From Schistocerca nitens (Eukaryota > Arthropoda > Insecta > Orthoptera > Acrididae), in the NCBI RefSeq assembly GCF_023898315.1, contig NC_064622.1, positions 79,671,387-79,735,386 on the forward strand: a stretch of DNA of 64,000 bases, read 5' to 3'. Shown here piece after piece: positions 22,673 through 33,383 of the stretch (positions are counted from its first letter, which is position 1; each line of letters opens with the position of its first letter). The notes under the pieces are model-generated. The model ran no database searches, had not been told where the DNA came from, and worked only from the letters and a program-made list of their open reading frames with translations. The translations under genes were made by a program, and so were the position numbers.

Positions 22673-25600
22673 AAAATTTTACAAATTGGTTTGGGCAGTG
22701 GCCAATACAGATTTGAAAAAATTTTTTTATAATTACAATAACAAAGAAATCAAATGCACACACTTATTGATACAATGTTGGTCAAAAGCTAAAATTTTCT
22801 CACAGTCCATAAAGACAGTCCTGATCATTCATCACATTGCAGTGTTTTTCTCAAAGTCTGAGCAGTAAAAGAAAATTGCACACCGAAGTAGTGGATTTCC
22901 ATGCAGTCTTGAAGAAGTAGCGTTGTCCTTCCAACGGAAAGACAGTGCTGACTCTTGGCATGCTGACAGGTAATGGGCCACAACAGAGCAAACCCACAGC
23001 GGAGTCAGTCGATGTTTTGAAGAGTATTGGTGGGTAGGTCATCACAGAGCAGACCCACTGTAGTCCTGGTAGAGATTATGGTATTGGTGGGCCACCAGAG
23101 GTGCAGACCCACTGCAGTCCTTGTAGAAATAATGGTATTGATGGATCATCAAAGATGTAGACCCACTGTAGTCCTTGTAGAGACGGCCAGCAGCCATCTG
23201 TTGCGACTGTGCAGGTGCACAATCACCACTGAAGAGTCTTGCGGATAATAGAGCAAGTCCATAACCACCACTTGTGCACTCACAAAGTTTTTGAATTGTC
23301 CTGAGAACCAGCAATGCTGTTAACCAGTCCCTTGCCGAATTATTAACACACGTGCAAACACTAACAGTCCCTACTTCTCACATATTGTCCATATACTATG
23401 ACCAATAGAAACGTGTGCAGTGAAATGTAACTTACAAGTTACTTAATTTGATGAACTGCTGTCAATTATAATTTTATAACATAAGAATACAATAACAAGG
23501 TACAAAATACATCATTCAAGAACATAACAATACAGATAACATTTGTAGTACAGGCTTTACAACAGAATAGAAATAAACATATACATCAATGTTACAGGAA
23601 TTATGAGATAAGTAGATACATAAAAGTTCAGAATAACTTTCGAAACATCAACTTCACACATGAGCATTAAAACAAAACAGAATAAATAATGTCTAAATAT
23701 CTTTACAAAGAAAATAACATATTATTAATGCAAATTATATTTGAGGATAACAGTATTCCTCATCATAGTGAATAGTATTAGAAAAAAATTCTATGAAACT
23801 ACACAGAGACAGGAAGAAAACAAATACACAAGGGTACACAAACATATAGTGGGAAAACACAAGGAAAGGACAGGGTTTCTTTTTCAGTGTAACTTTTGGT
23901 ACTGCAGTCCAACCCAAGACTTCATTCCATAGATCTTTCGTCTTATTTCCACATTTGTTTCCACCAAAAAAATCCTATTCAAGCATGCTTTCTGTATATA
24001 TATGTTCACATATTTCTTACCTCATTATTTATTTTCCATTATCTTACTTCATCATTTATTTCCAAGAAAATCCTACCTAAACCTGTTGTCCCTAAACCCT
24101 ACTTTTTTTTGGTTCATATCCTCTTTCAAAATACTGCTTTGGCCAAACCATTTTCTTATAGATTTTCAATGTATTTCTTCCAATTCATCACAACTTGTTC
24201 TCTTATATAGTCTACCCCCCTCTTAAGCTAACTTAAATCTACTGAGCTCAGATGCTAAACTAAGGGACGAGGCAATGCAGCAGAACAAATCAAGTAACAC
24301 AAACATCAATGACAAAAATTTCAAGCTGGCAAAGCAAGCTACAGTAAATCTAAATTACCAAGCAATTCAACATTACAACTAATATGAGGCAATGCGCAGC
24401 AAACAAGAAAAATAAATCAGTAGTAAAACTGCCTGAACAGCGTAATACAAAGTCAAATTCAGTAACATTATGCCTGGCAAACAGCAGCAACTTATACCTA
24501 AACATGACATAGCTCAAGCAGAAAAAATATTACAGTAAAAATGGCCATGTTTAAAACTTACGTCACATCTTAACACTAGAGTGATGCATCACGAGAACTT
24601 ACACTAGCAGATAAGTTACCAAATCGTAAAGAAATTGTTTATGCAATTCCTGTGAAGGGAAATGTCTTTTTATGCTCCCTCATTTTTTTGGAAATATATC
24701 ACAAAACTATTATTTACTGGATCTGGAGACAGAAAATATTTATATTAGTACATCTATAAAATTTTATTTTAACCAGTGCTGCAGTGCAGCTAGAAACTAG
24801 ATATTAAACAAAATGAGTAAATAAATACATAAAGCAAGCCATATGGCATTTCTCTCAATTCTCGTAGATAGACACTTGTCCTAATCAGGTGTGCAGATGT
24901 AAGAATGTTTCCAAGTTATTATTAGCGTGTCGTATTTACGATGCTTTCTACAAACGAATGTCAATAGCGAGGATAATGGCCTCCCCCTTTTTTTTTTTTC
25001 TCTACCTGTGCTTCCGGAAAGGCACACCCTAATGGCTTGTTCTCCAGGTGTCTGACACAGCTGTGTGCCCACGACGCACGTGCAGGTGGTCACTTAACTT
25101 TCTTACGGAAATATTTACGACAGCAGTTTCCGCTACAGTGACAGTCTCATATAAAAATTTCACAGGTCGAGAATTTACGTTGCAAATGTGTAGAAACAAA
25201 ATCCTATGAATATAACAGTGTCCAAGAAATTTTCGCCGTCATTGTGATACATGCACGCATTTACACACATTTCATAACTCTTAAAGTACGATTCTCGGTT
25301 TACAACATCCTTTTTCACCAGTCAGAGTCCCTACCTTCTATTCATTATTCATATACATATAAACACGTAATCACATTCCTTATATAGCATCATCTTATTG
25401 ATCATAAACATACCGCAACAGCATAATACACATCGTCGTCGTAAAAATAACATCATAACACATCAGTCAACTCTCAAAATCGTCGTAGCTTCCTCCAATA
25501 ATTTCAAAACCTAAAAAAAAATTCTCTGCTCATGTCAGTAGTGTCATTTACCTCAAATGTACTTTAAAAATCATGCTCCCTTACCAAATACTTCATTCAA

Positions 25601-26778
25601 AGCTCTCATAGTATCACAATGGTTCCAGAAAAATATGAGCATTTCACAAAGTACTGACAAAATGCAATTTCATAAGTGTGAAGTTATTCAACTGTGTAAT
25701 TACGTAAACATCTGTCACTAATGTAGTAAAAAAAGTTTATCTCTCAGTTACATGATCAGATAGCTGTGTAATTTGTGTGTTAGAGAAATATGGTACCGAT
25801 GTGTAAAGTTGTATAAGCAAATACCATATTAGCTAGGGTTCCTTGTGGTTGCCACACACATGGTACACAAAGTAAGCGTGTACCCCTCTGAGGATAAATG
25901 AATAATACCCTCAGGTGTTACAGATTACAGCAATGGAATGAAATGTATCACGAAATACCTTTGTATCATTGTACTTCAAATATCTTTAAAAATAAATGTT
26001 TTAAGTACAAAATTAATCACTCAAATGCGTGTACTGTAGCGCTAAACTGTGCGTCTTGTTGTAAGATAATCTCTGTGGAAGTGTCGTAGTTATCGTCCTC
26101 CGAAAGCTAAGTTCTGCAGAAGTCAATGTACTTACCTCACGATACACAAAAATGAAATGCTTTGCGAATAGATATCTTAGTTATTACGCTTATTGCCGTG
26201 ATGAAGAAAGTACTGTGCTGTAACGTATTGTTGTGCTACACAAAAGGCTGTCTCATTGTAGCTATACCACAAAAGTTACTACTAAAACATGTTTTACTTT
26301 CCAGAAGAATTCAGAAAAACCGTGCAGATATAAAACAGATACACCGCAAAAGCAACATTGTAAATTGTCACTCATTAGTAGCGTCGTGATAAAATCGTGT
26401 AGCTGTCACATAAACTAACCTCTGTATCATCTGGTATCTCACAGAAAGTACTTTAAATCCCGAATGTATTTTCAAGTAAACCAAAATGTTGCATTAGAAT
26501 CTCATTAGCAGTACCAGTATGTGTCCTAAGTATGTAAGCCTGATAGTCGTTACGTAATCGTGCAGCTAACAAGCAAGAATGTACACACACAATAACACTG
26601 TGTCGTCTGTTCACAATAACAATGCATTCGTAATTTCTGTTTAAATAAGTTCTCTTGGTTCTTGACTGGATATTTAACTTCAAACATTGTTGCATGTTAA
26701 CAGTTTCTTAAGTCTTACAAAGCATACTAGTAATGTAAAGTGAAAAGTTATATGGCAAAGACAAAGTTAAAAAGCAGA
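22673..26778 (-). other. Non-coding 3' region of the gag-only element
   Basis: No supported frame. The part next to the LTR (to about 23310) is shared with 18030-18739. 23048-23190 is the 54-bp minisatellite. The rest is AT-rich, without recognised domains. Confidence 0.7.
23048..23190. repeat. 54-bp minisatellite, about 2.6 units
   Basis: Same unit as 18409-18625, one copy fewer. The minus frame stays open across it (23042-23314). Confidence 0.88.
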
Positions 26779-26853
26779 TTATTTTTCAATAAACGGTTTT
26801 ACATGTGAAATGTGGTGTAAACCTTTACTCTTCATAGTACTCAGACTTTCAAC
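26779..26853 (-). pseudogene. Remnant of integrase C-terminus
   Basis: Twenty-four codons and a stop, ending HHISHVKPFIEK. This matches the integrase tail of the Gypsy-type element (HHVSNIKPFIE, ending at 10485). It lies about 120 bases after the gag stop, so pol was removed between here and gag. Confidence 0.85.
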
Positions 26854-26972
26854 TGAAAAGCAATTGTCATGTTTTATACATCGGTAAAGAATGCTGAAAG
26901 TTTTCTCAAGGCTAGCGTCTTATGTTATTTTTCTCGGAGCCAGCGGGCGCACGCGGCTGCCTGCTGTGCGAG

Positions 26973-29501
26973 TCATTGTCTGTCTCTTTGTTGGCGCGCG
27001 CCGTTATTGGGATTAGGAGACCTAACTTCTACAAATTCACTTTGACGAGAAGGCCCTGCCCTGTTTAAATCCCGCCAGTTCTGATGCAATTCAGGTCTGT
27101 CGTTACGAATATATCGTCTGTCGTCATGTCGGTAGTTTACATAGTTTCTTGTTTGTCGGTCATGTGGTGGAGAATTTCTCCCTGAATCGTAACTGCGCGC
27201 TGAACTGTTGCGTCTGAAAGTATTCTGTCTCCCTTGATAACAATTGTTTTGGTTCCCATATTGTCTGTTTCTAAGGTAACCTCTATCATGTTCATTACTA
27301 TGGAAGTGCGATCTTTCTCTGTACCTATTATTCTGCCAACGATTGTCATATGGGTGGTGTCTTTTTTGGTCACGACTTGTGTTGTAAGAATAGCCTTGTC
27401 GCGTCCAGTTATTATTTCTTTCATCGTGGAATTGCGACGGATATGACCTGTAATTGTTGTGTTCCTGTTTCCGTGTTCCGCGATTGTCAGTGTCAATTTC
27501 TAATTCTTGTAGGAGTCCCTGAAACGCTTCAATGTCGTCTTTGCAACGTCCTGCCAAAATAATGTGTCGTAAATGTTCAGGCAATTTGATTAAGCAAATG
27601 TGGATGAGTTCTGAGGGGCTGTATGGGTTTGAAAGATACTGATTCTTATGCAACATGTCTTCAAAATATCTCATAAGACTGGAAAATTCAGATTGTTCGA
27701 AACGTTTCATCATTATGATGCTATGTTTTACTCGGTCTTGTGTAACTTGAGACCAATACGCTGAGAGGAAGGCATGATAAAATTCTCCTTCACTGTGACA
27801 ATCGTGAATGACCGATCGCATTCTTACAGCTGGTTCATTCTCCAAGTAGCCACACATAAATTCTAACCTGTGCTCCAATGACCAGTTGGGAGGAAAACAA
27901 TGAGAGAATTGATGGAGCCACGCTTGTGGATGAATGTCGTTGGCAGCATTCTTAAACGTTTTGAATTTACGTGTAGTAATGAACAGCTTATAGTCAAAAT
28001 CATCGTGTCGGCGAGTAGCATATCGGTCATTGTTACGTCGTGTCGGCGGCTCCATCTCAAAATCCAATGCGCCTTGCCAATTTCTTTCATAATTTCCGAA
28101 ATGTCCTGTGTTATTATTTTGTGGTTGTTCCGTATTTCTATGTCCCTCTTCCAGTGTTGGAGCGCGAGTGTCCTTTGAAATATGTAATTCTTGTATTACC
28201 TGCGTCAATTGATCTTGTACTTCCCGGATTTCTCTTTTGTACTGTGTATTGATCTGATTTTGATTTTGTTTGAATTTTCTAATCTGTTCATACTCTTCTG
28301 TGTCAGTGAAGGCTACAGGTCTTGTGTCATTCAGATCATCATCTACCTTTGTAGATAAGTTAGTGACCTGATCCGAAAGTTCGGCTACTTTCTCCGATAG
28401 TGAACACATTTCCTCAGTGTGTTTTTCTGAACCAAGTTTCAGAGTGTCCATATGTGTTGAAATCGAATCTACTGTGTCCTTCAAGTTTTCCTGTGTTTTT
28501 GCAAGTTGCGTAACCGAATCGGTAGATGCAACTGAGTCAAATTTAGCTTGCAAGGTCTCATGATTTTCATGAACAGTAGTTTGCAGTTCTTTTATGGCTG
28601 CTTCGTGATTCTGTAGTGCATTTTCATGACGCGAAAAAATAGGTTGGAAATGCTCACAAATTTGTGTTTTTACGTCGTTACAGACTTTTTGACATTTCGA
28701 TTCAATGTGATGTAACTCAGTAGTTAAATCCTCACGTGTTTGTTCAAGAGTTTGCTCCAATGAGTCTAACTTTTGAAGATTTTGTTCCATTGCGTCTAAC
28801 TGTTGCTGTGTTTGTCTCTGGTGTTGTTCCATTGTGTCTAACTGTTGCTGTGTTTGTCTCTGGTGTTGTTCCATTGTGTCTAACTTTTGAAGATTTTGTT
28901 CCATTCTGTCTAACTTTTGTAGCTTTTGCTGTGTTTGTCTCTGATTTTGTTCCACTGTGTCTAACTTTCGAAGATTTTGTCCCATTGTGTCTAGCTGTTG
29001 CTGTGTTTGTCTCTGGTATTGTTCCATTGTGTCTAACTTTTGAAGCTTTTGTTGTGTTTGTCCCATTTGTTGTATTAATTGTAATAACAATGCACTGGTG
29101 TCTGGAACATGTTCCTCAGTGCTTTTCGGCAGTGAATTTGCACCGGAAACATTCACATTTTGGCAAGCAGAAAATGTGTCTTGACTTATTTGAGAAAACG
29201 GTGAGGACGCAAAACCTGAATCTACAGTATTTGCAAAATTGTGTCCTGTCATTTCGGATTCCTGAGCCGAGCTATTGCCGACCGATCGATCGATAATGCT
29301 TCCCTGCTCCCTAATTGTTTCACTGCCTACGCCATTGTTTGCAGCCCGCTCCATTTCCCTATGCACAGTTACCAAATTACTACTTTGAACGTCTGTTAAT
29401 TCATTACACAGTGGTGCTGGCAAGCTACGCTCGTCGTCACTATTATTTCTCAGTTTGCTTTGGAGCCTAGTGTTACGTTTTTCACACGCCATTATTGTCA
29501 C
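26973..29501 (-). CDS. Gag-like structural protein, intact, 842 aa
   Basis: Forms the particle that packages retrotransposon RNA. It is a single open frame from ATG at 29501 with stop at 26973-26975. N-terminal about 130 residues are polar and low in complexity. About 135-270 are repeated short units of the type MEQ(H/N)QRQTQQQLD, a strong coiled coil, followed by further heptad-like sequence to about 400. A capsid-like block around residues 500-690 includes DYKLFITTRKFKTFKNA, HPQAWLHQFSHCFPPNWS and LEFMCGYLENEPAVRMRS. The C-terminal about 150 residues are rich in R, N, Y and Q, presumably RNA-binding; no CCHC knuckle is present. The homologous but broken gag at 5967-8278 shares the coil design and capsid block. 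An 842-codon frame without a stop in a pol-less element suggests recent activity in trans. The alternative ATG four codons in cannot be excluded. Confidence 0.9.
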   Translation of the reverse strand: MTIMACEKRNTRLQSKLRNNSDDERSLPAPLCNELTDVQSSNLVTVHREMERAANNGVGSETIREQGSIIDRSVGNSSAQESEMTGHNFANTVDSGFASSPFSQISQDTFSACQNVNVSGANSLPKSTEEHVPDTSALLLQLIQQMGQTQQKLQKLDTMEQYQRQTQQQLDTMGQNLRKLDTVEQNQRQTQQKLQKLDRMEQNLQKLDTMEQHQRQTQQQLDTMEQHQRQTQQQLDAMEQNLQKLDSLEQTLEQTREDLTTELHHIESKCQKVCNDVKTQICEHFQPIFSRHENALQNHEAAIKELQTTVHENHETLQAKFDSVASTDSVTQLAKTQENLKDTVDSISTHMDTLKLGSEKHTEEMCSLSEKVAELSDQVTNLSTKVDDDLNDTRPVAFTDTEEYEQIRKFKQNQNQINTQYKREIREVQDQLTQVIQELHISKDTRAPTLEEGHRNTEQPQNNNTGHFGNYERNWQGALDFEMEPPTRRNNDRYATRRHDDFDYKLFITTRKFKTFKNAANDIHPQAWLHQFSHCFPPNWSLEHRLEFMCGYLENEPAVRMRSVIHDCHSEGEFYHAFLSAYWSQVTQDRVKHSIIMMKRFEQSEFSSLMRYFEDMLHKNQYLSNPYSPSELIHICLIKLPEHLRHIILAGRCKDDIEAFQGLLQELEIDTDNRGTRKQEHNNYRSYPSQFHDERNNNWTRQGYSYNTSRDQKRHHPYDNRWQNNRYRERSHFHSNEHDRGYLRNRQYGNQNNCYQGRQNTFRRNSSARSYDSGRNSPPHDRQTRNYVNYRHDDRRYIRNDRPELHQNWRDLNRAGPSRQSEFVEVRSPNPNNGARQQRDRQ

Positions 29502-29793
29502 AGTATTTCACACGACAACACAGAAAAACACAATTTGAAGAGCAAAAATAAGAGAACACATTAACATAACACTGAAAATAATATCTAGTTAATTGCAGCT
29601 GCGAAATACTTGGTGCAAATCTACATGCATGCCACAACTGTTTTACTGTACAACAATGAAAGACTGCAACTACAAAGGAGATTTTCTCTACAATTACGCG
29701 CTAGCAATAAACAAAGCTACACTAATTACACAAACTACAAGAAAAAACAATCAGAAGATTCCAGTGAGGTATCCTAGGCTAAGGGTCGACATA
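29502..29793 (-). other. Leader of the gag-only element
   Basis: Untranslated region between 5' LTR and gag. The minus strand after the LTR reads TATGTCGACCCTTAGCC, not the usual TGG start, so the primer-binding site is uncertain. Confidence 0.6.
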
Positions 29794-30348
29794 TGAAACG
29801 TCCCCTTTCAATAATTTTACAAGACTGTGCTTGAACCTGACACACAATATTTTTTTAGCGCAACGCAATCTGACTTTCAATAATCTCAACAATAGAATGG
29901 CCCTGACTAACATTAACCTGTACTTTTCACAAATCACTTACCTCACAAAAATCTTCGCTACTCAAGCTACTGCAATACAGCGAGCGCCACAACTGCCAGC
30001 TAAATAAAATATTCAAACTATGGAAGGCACTAACTACTGATAGGGATAGTTAGCAAATGAAAGATATTAATAGAGAACAAACAATGTATTTACCTTGATA
30101 TCATCATTTATAAATATAGCAGTTCATGACAAATTTCAAAACTCCGCCATCTCTCTCCCCACATCCACCACTGCTGGCGGCTCACCTCCAACTGCGCAAC
30201 GCTACGTGCTGTTCACAGCCAGCTGCCTAACACTACAATGGCGAGTATTACAACAATGCAAAGCAGCCACAGACTGCACACAGCACAGCCAGTGATTTTT
30301 ATACAGAGGTGGCGTTACCAATAAAAAAACCTAAACAGCCTACTTACA
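29794..30348 (-). repeat. 5' LTR of the gag-only element
   Basis: 555 bases, two differences from 22097-22651. The target-site copy TATT follows at 30349-30352. Confidence 0.95.
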
Positions 30349-30510
30349 TATTTTACTATTATATATAAAAATACAGTAAGAAAATCTACGTTATTACTGT
30401 AAGGCAAGTAATTCCTGCTGAACGCTGCACTACATTTCAAAGTGATACAGATCTGTGACACTATTTTTCAACATAGCCTTGGGGTTTCTGTAAACAACGG
30501 TCAGAGCGTT

Positions 30511-30967
30511 CTACCAATCGTACAGTTCGAGCTGTGTGTCATCAACGTCAGAAAATTTGCGACTGCTGCCTATTAGTTCCTCGAATTTCTCGGTATTGTT
30601 GCCTGTAGTCGAAGTCGATGGAATTCCTTCATGACTAGCATTGTTCACGTCTTTGGGGCGTTGGCCAAATTGCTGGCATAATTTCGCCATAGCTGGATGG
30701 TCGATATACTGCCAGAATTTCACGGTGAATCTGTCTGCAATTTAGACGTCTTTAGTTCAAGAATAGCACGGTTCCGCGTAATTTACCTGTGAAGTACGTT
30801 TCCAGTAGCTGCCGCTCCATTTTACTCCCAAACCGTGATGAAGCTGTTATCCGTATCGCAGAACATACTTCCTCTTCTGACGATCCACCACTCTTGCTGA
30901 GTAATGGTCTTAGTGTGGGATGAAGAGTATAACTTACTTTTTTCAAGTTCCTAAGTGTACAGTCCAT
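30511..30967 (-). CDS. Unrecognised two-exon reading frame
   Basis: Exon 1 30967-30788/30787 starts at ATG 30967 and ends CACAG before donor GTAAAT. Exon 2 starts at 30734 after TTGCAG and ends with a stop at 30511-30513. The 52-base GT-AG intron joins the two frames in phase. The predicted product is about 134 residues, with a basic N-terminal half and an acidic C-terminal half (SDVDDTQLELYDW at the end). I recognise no domain. So small an intron is unusual for a locust gene and more typical of a DNA transposon or a virus-like insertion. It could be the tail of a larger gene or chance. Confidence 0.3.
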
Positions 30968-31195
30968 TCTTCTATTTTTATTTATTCTCCAATAGCTGTA
31001 TTTGGCGAGGACAGATAGGCTTCAAGCTGAAGACGTGAAGCAAGTGGTTCTGTCGCGGTGTATCAGAGTCAGTCAGTTTTATACTGCAGAAGATAAAGTG
31101 GAAGGATGGAAACGCCCACTCTTCACGGTATGTGCCACGCAAGCTGAAGAGCTTCTCTTCCGTGCCTTTACATCAAACTGTCATCTAGAGTTATG

Positions 31196-31550
31196 ATGTG
31201 ACGGGTTAAGACGTGCAGTACTGGGAAATGAGATTGGCGAAACATTATTTTTTTTTAGACTGGAAATTTGTGTATGCGACTGAATCGTGATGTATGATGA
31301 CAGGGTGAAGCCGCCGAGGTTACTTAGGAAATACCAGCTAGGTCGACATACTAGATAAGGATGGAGTTTTTGTGTTCATTTGTTTTTGGTATAGTTGGGA
31401 TGCCTCTAGGCAAAACTAAATGCCGAAACCAGAAATTTTTTTATTACCGTTTGCGGTTTGGAAAACATAGGCAAAGAATATAGTCTGAAATACGGAAGAA
31501 GTACTTAACGTCTGCTACTGCTCTTGTTAATTTCAGACAGGCGCAGTAAC
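31196..31550. other. No recognised feature
   Basis: No supported frame or repeat. Confidence 0.5.
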
Positions 31551-31560
31551 ATCTTGCTAT

Positions 31561-31825
31561 ATGAAACTTCCTTGCAGATTAAAACTGTGTGCCGGACCGA
31601 GACTCGAACTCGGGACCTATGCCTTTCGCGGGCAAGTGCTCTACCAACTGAGCTACCCAAGCATGACGGGGCGTGAGTCGTGCTTGGGTAGCTCAGTTGG
31701 TAGAGCACTTGCCCGCGAAAGGCATAGGTCCCGAATTCGAGTCTCGGTCCGGCACACAGTTTTAATCTGACAGGAAGTTTCATATCAGCGCAGACTCTAC
31801 TACAGAGTGAAAATCTCATTCTGGG
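31561..31825. mobile_element. tRNA-pair fold-back retroposon
   Basis: Two inverted tRNA-like units: 31561-31668 (minus) and 31679-31785 (plus), the latter with GGGTAGCTCAGTTGGTAGAG (A box) and TTCGAGTCTCG (B box). A spacer of about 10 bases separates them. A tail TACAGAGTGAAAATCTCATT follows. The whole is flanked by a 10-12-base direct repeat ATCTTGCTAT (31551-31560 and 31826-31835), so it inserted as a unit. The tRNA-like parts lack a normal U33 and a good acceptor stem, so I do not call functional tRNAs. Confidence 0.85.
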
Positions 31826-31835
31826 ATCTTGCTAT

Positions 31836-32520
31836 ATATCAAAATGTCATATTAAAATGGATATCTCGTGGATGGACGGTTGGATCAGGCTGAAGTCGAT
31901 TCATGGACCTGGTACAGATAACACAGTGTGGAAGGAATGTGTAAGACTTGCAGCAGAAAAGATTTCTCGAGAATTTCAATTTTGGGAAAGGCAAGGTGGT
32001 AAACGTCTTCACTCCTTCCCTTTTCTCTTCCACTGTGAATATGTGTGGCCAAGTCATGCACGCAGACACTCTATCACTGCAATAACCACCGTGAGATTCG
32101 AATAACTCAGTATCTTATTAGAACGGACCATATGTTTGTGTGATGTCCCCCTTCACAAGGGCTCATACATGCCGTCACTATTTTACCTATGAGTAGTTCT
32201 TCATCAAAAGCACTCCAAGTGCTAAAATAAAAAAATAAAAAAACTCCCCACCACGGACTGAAAGCGAATTGCAGACGGTAAATACTGATGTAGCTGTACC
32301 AATAAAATAATAATACTCTCTACATTAATATCCTGCAGCCTATGGAGCTACATCAGCACAAGGGGATTTTTTAAAAATTCTGTCAATGTGTGAATTTATA
32401 AGTGTGGCTGGGTAGTGGCTTGGAGCGGAGCCCAACGGCAAGGTGAATCTTCGTCAACTTGCTGTGTGCTATGTGCAAAGAGGGTGGGGGGGTATACACA
32501 GTTAACAGGTGAAATTTCCT
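31836..32520. other. No recognised gene
   Basis: Short frames only; a run of A/T-rich low complexity near 32225-32245. Confidence 0.45.
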
Positions 32521-32524
32521 GAAT

Positions 32525-32766
32525 GTGTGGTTCATCTATAAAGGAGACAGCATTTAAGACGCTAGTGCCTTGTATTCTTGAGTACTGCTCGAGCGTTTGG
32601 GATCCGAACCAGGTCGGATTGAAAGAAGACATCGAAGCAGTTCAGAGGCGAGTTGCTAGATTTGTTACCGGTAGGTTCGATCACCATGCAAGCATAATGA
32701 CTCTAGAACTGTCGCAGCGGAGTAGGGTGGTTGGTAAAACACAGTTTCAGCCTCAGCAGAGACAAT
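32525..32766 (+). pseudogene. LINE reverse-transcriptase C-terminal fragment
   Basis: The frame reads KTLVPCILEYCSSVWDP then EDIEAVQRRVARFVTG, the conserved region after the RT domain in Jockey/CR1-like LINEs. It is cut on the right by the fold-back mariner. Confidence 0.75.
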
Positions 32767-33383
32767 ATACGGGGGTTGGAACTTATATAGTGGCAACTAT
32801 TTGTTCACAACCGATACAAAAGAGTCACATGTTTGCAGCTGTTGCTGTCTTACAAAGTCGTCACCAGCGTCGTGTAGAGCCCGTTGTAGCTATGTGGAAG
32901 GCGTAGTATACCGTTAGCAGAGCCTGTTCTGTTGATGTTGCGAATGGAGCGGTTTGCTGCGTGTCGGATCTCTGGAACAGCTCTGAAGCGAACGCCACGA
33001 AGTGGTTCCTTCATCTTCGGAATCAAATCAAAGTCACAAGGACTTAAGTACGGGAAGTATGGTGGATGGTACAGTACTTCCCACTCCGATCGACCGAACA
33101 GAGCCGCTACAGCATGCGCCGTACGCGTCGTGCACTGTCATGCAAAATGATGGGTGGGTTGTGCAGAAAGTATCGCCGCTTCTTTCGCAAAGCTGGTCGC
33201 AGGTGATGCTCCAAAAACGAACAGTAACACTGTGCACAGACGGTCTGCCGTGGAGGAACGTAATGCGTTAGCGCCCGCGATCGCCCGCGGCCAGCGCCCC
33301 GGGCGGATTCGTAAGTTGCTGCAGTGGCCGAGCCGAGCCGCTTAGCTGGCCGTGCGGACCGCCCGAACGCCAGCCGATAGATA

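Larger units (their letters stand above)
22097..30348 (-). mobile_element. Young gag-only LTR retrotransposon
   Basis: 8.25 kb bounded by two 555-bp LTRs (22097-22651, 29794-30348) that I find to differ at only two positions. Target TATT is duplicated at 22093-22096 and 30349-30352. Reading on the minus strand: 5' LTR, about 290-base leader, intact gag of 842 codons, a short remnant of the integrase C-terminus, about 4.1 kb of non-coding sequence, a purine-rich tract and the 3' LTR. Protease, RT, RNase H and nearly all of integrase are absent, so movement would need enzymes from a related element. Confidence 0.94.

Noticed and set aside
28736-29296. 186-codon plus-strand frame rich in VFVSGVVPLCLT repeats
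   Set aside because: Antisense of the gag coiled-coil repeats on the minus strand.
31679-31755. tRNA gene
   Set aside because: A and B boxes are present, but the anticodon loop lacks U33, the acceptor stem pairs poorly, and it is half of an inverted retroposon.
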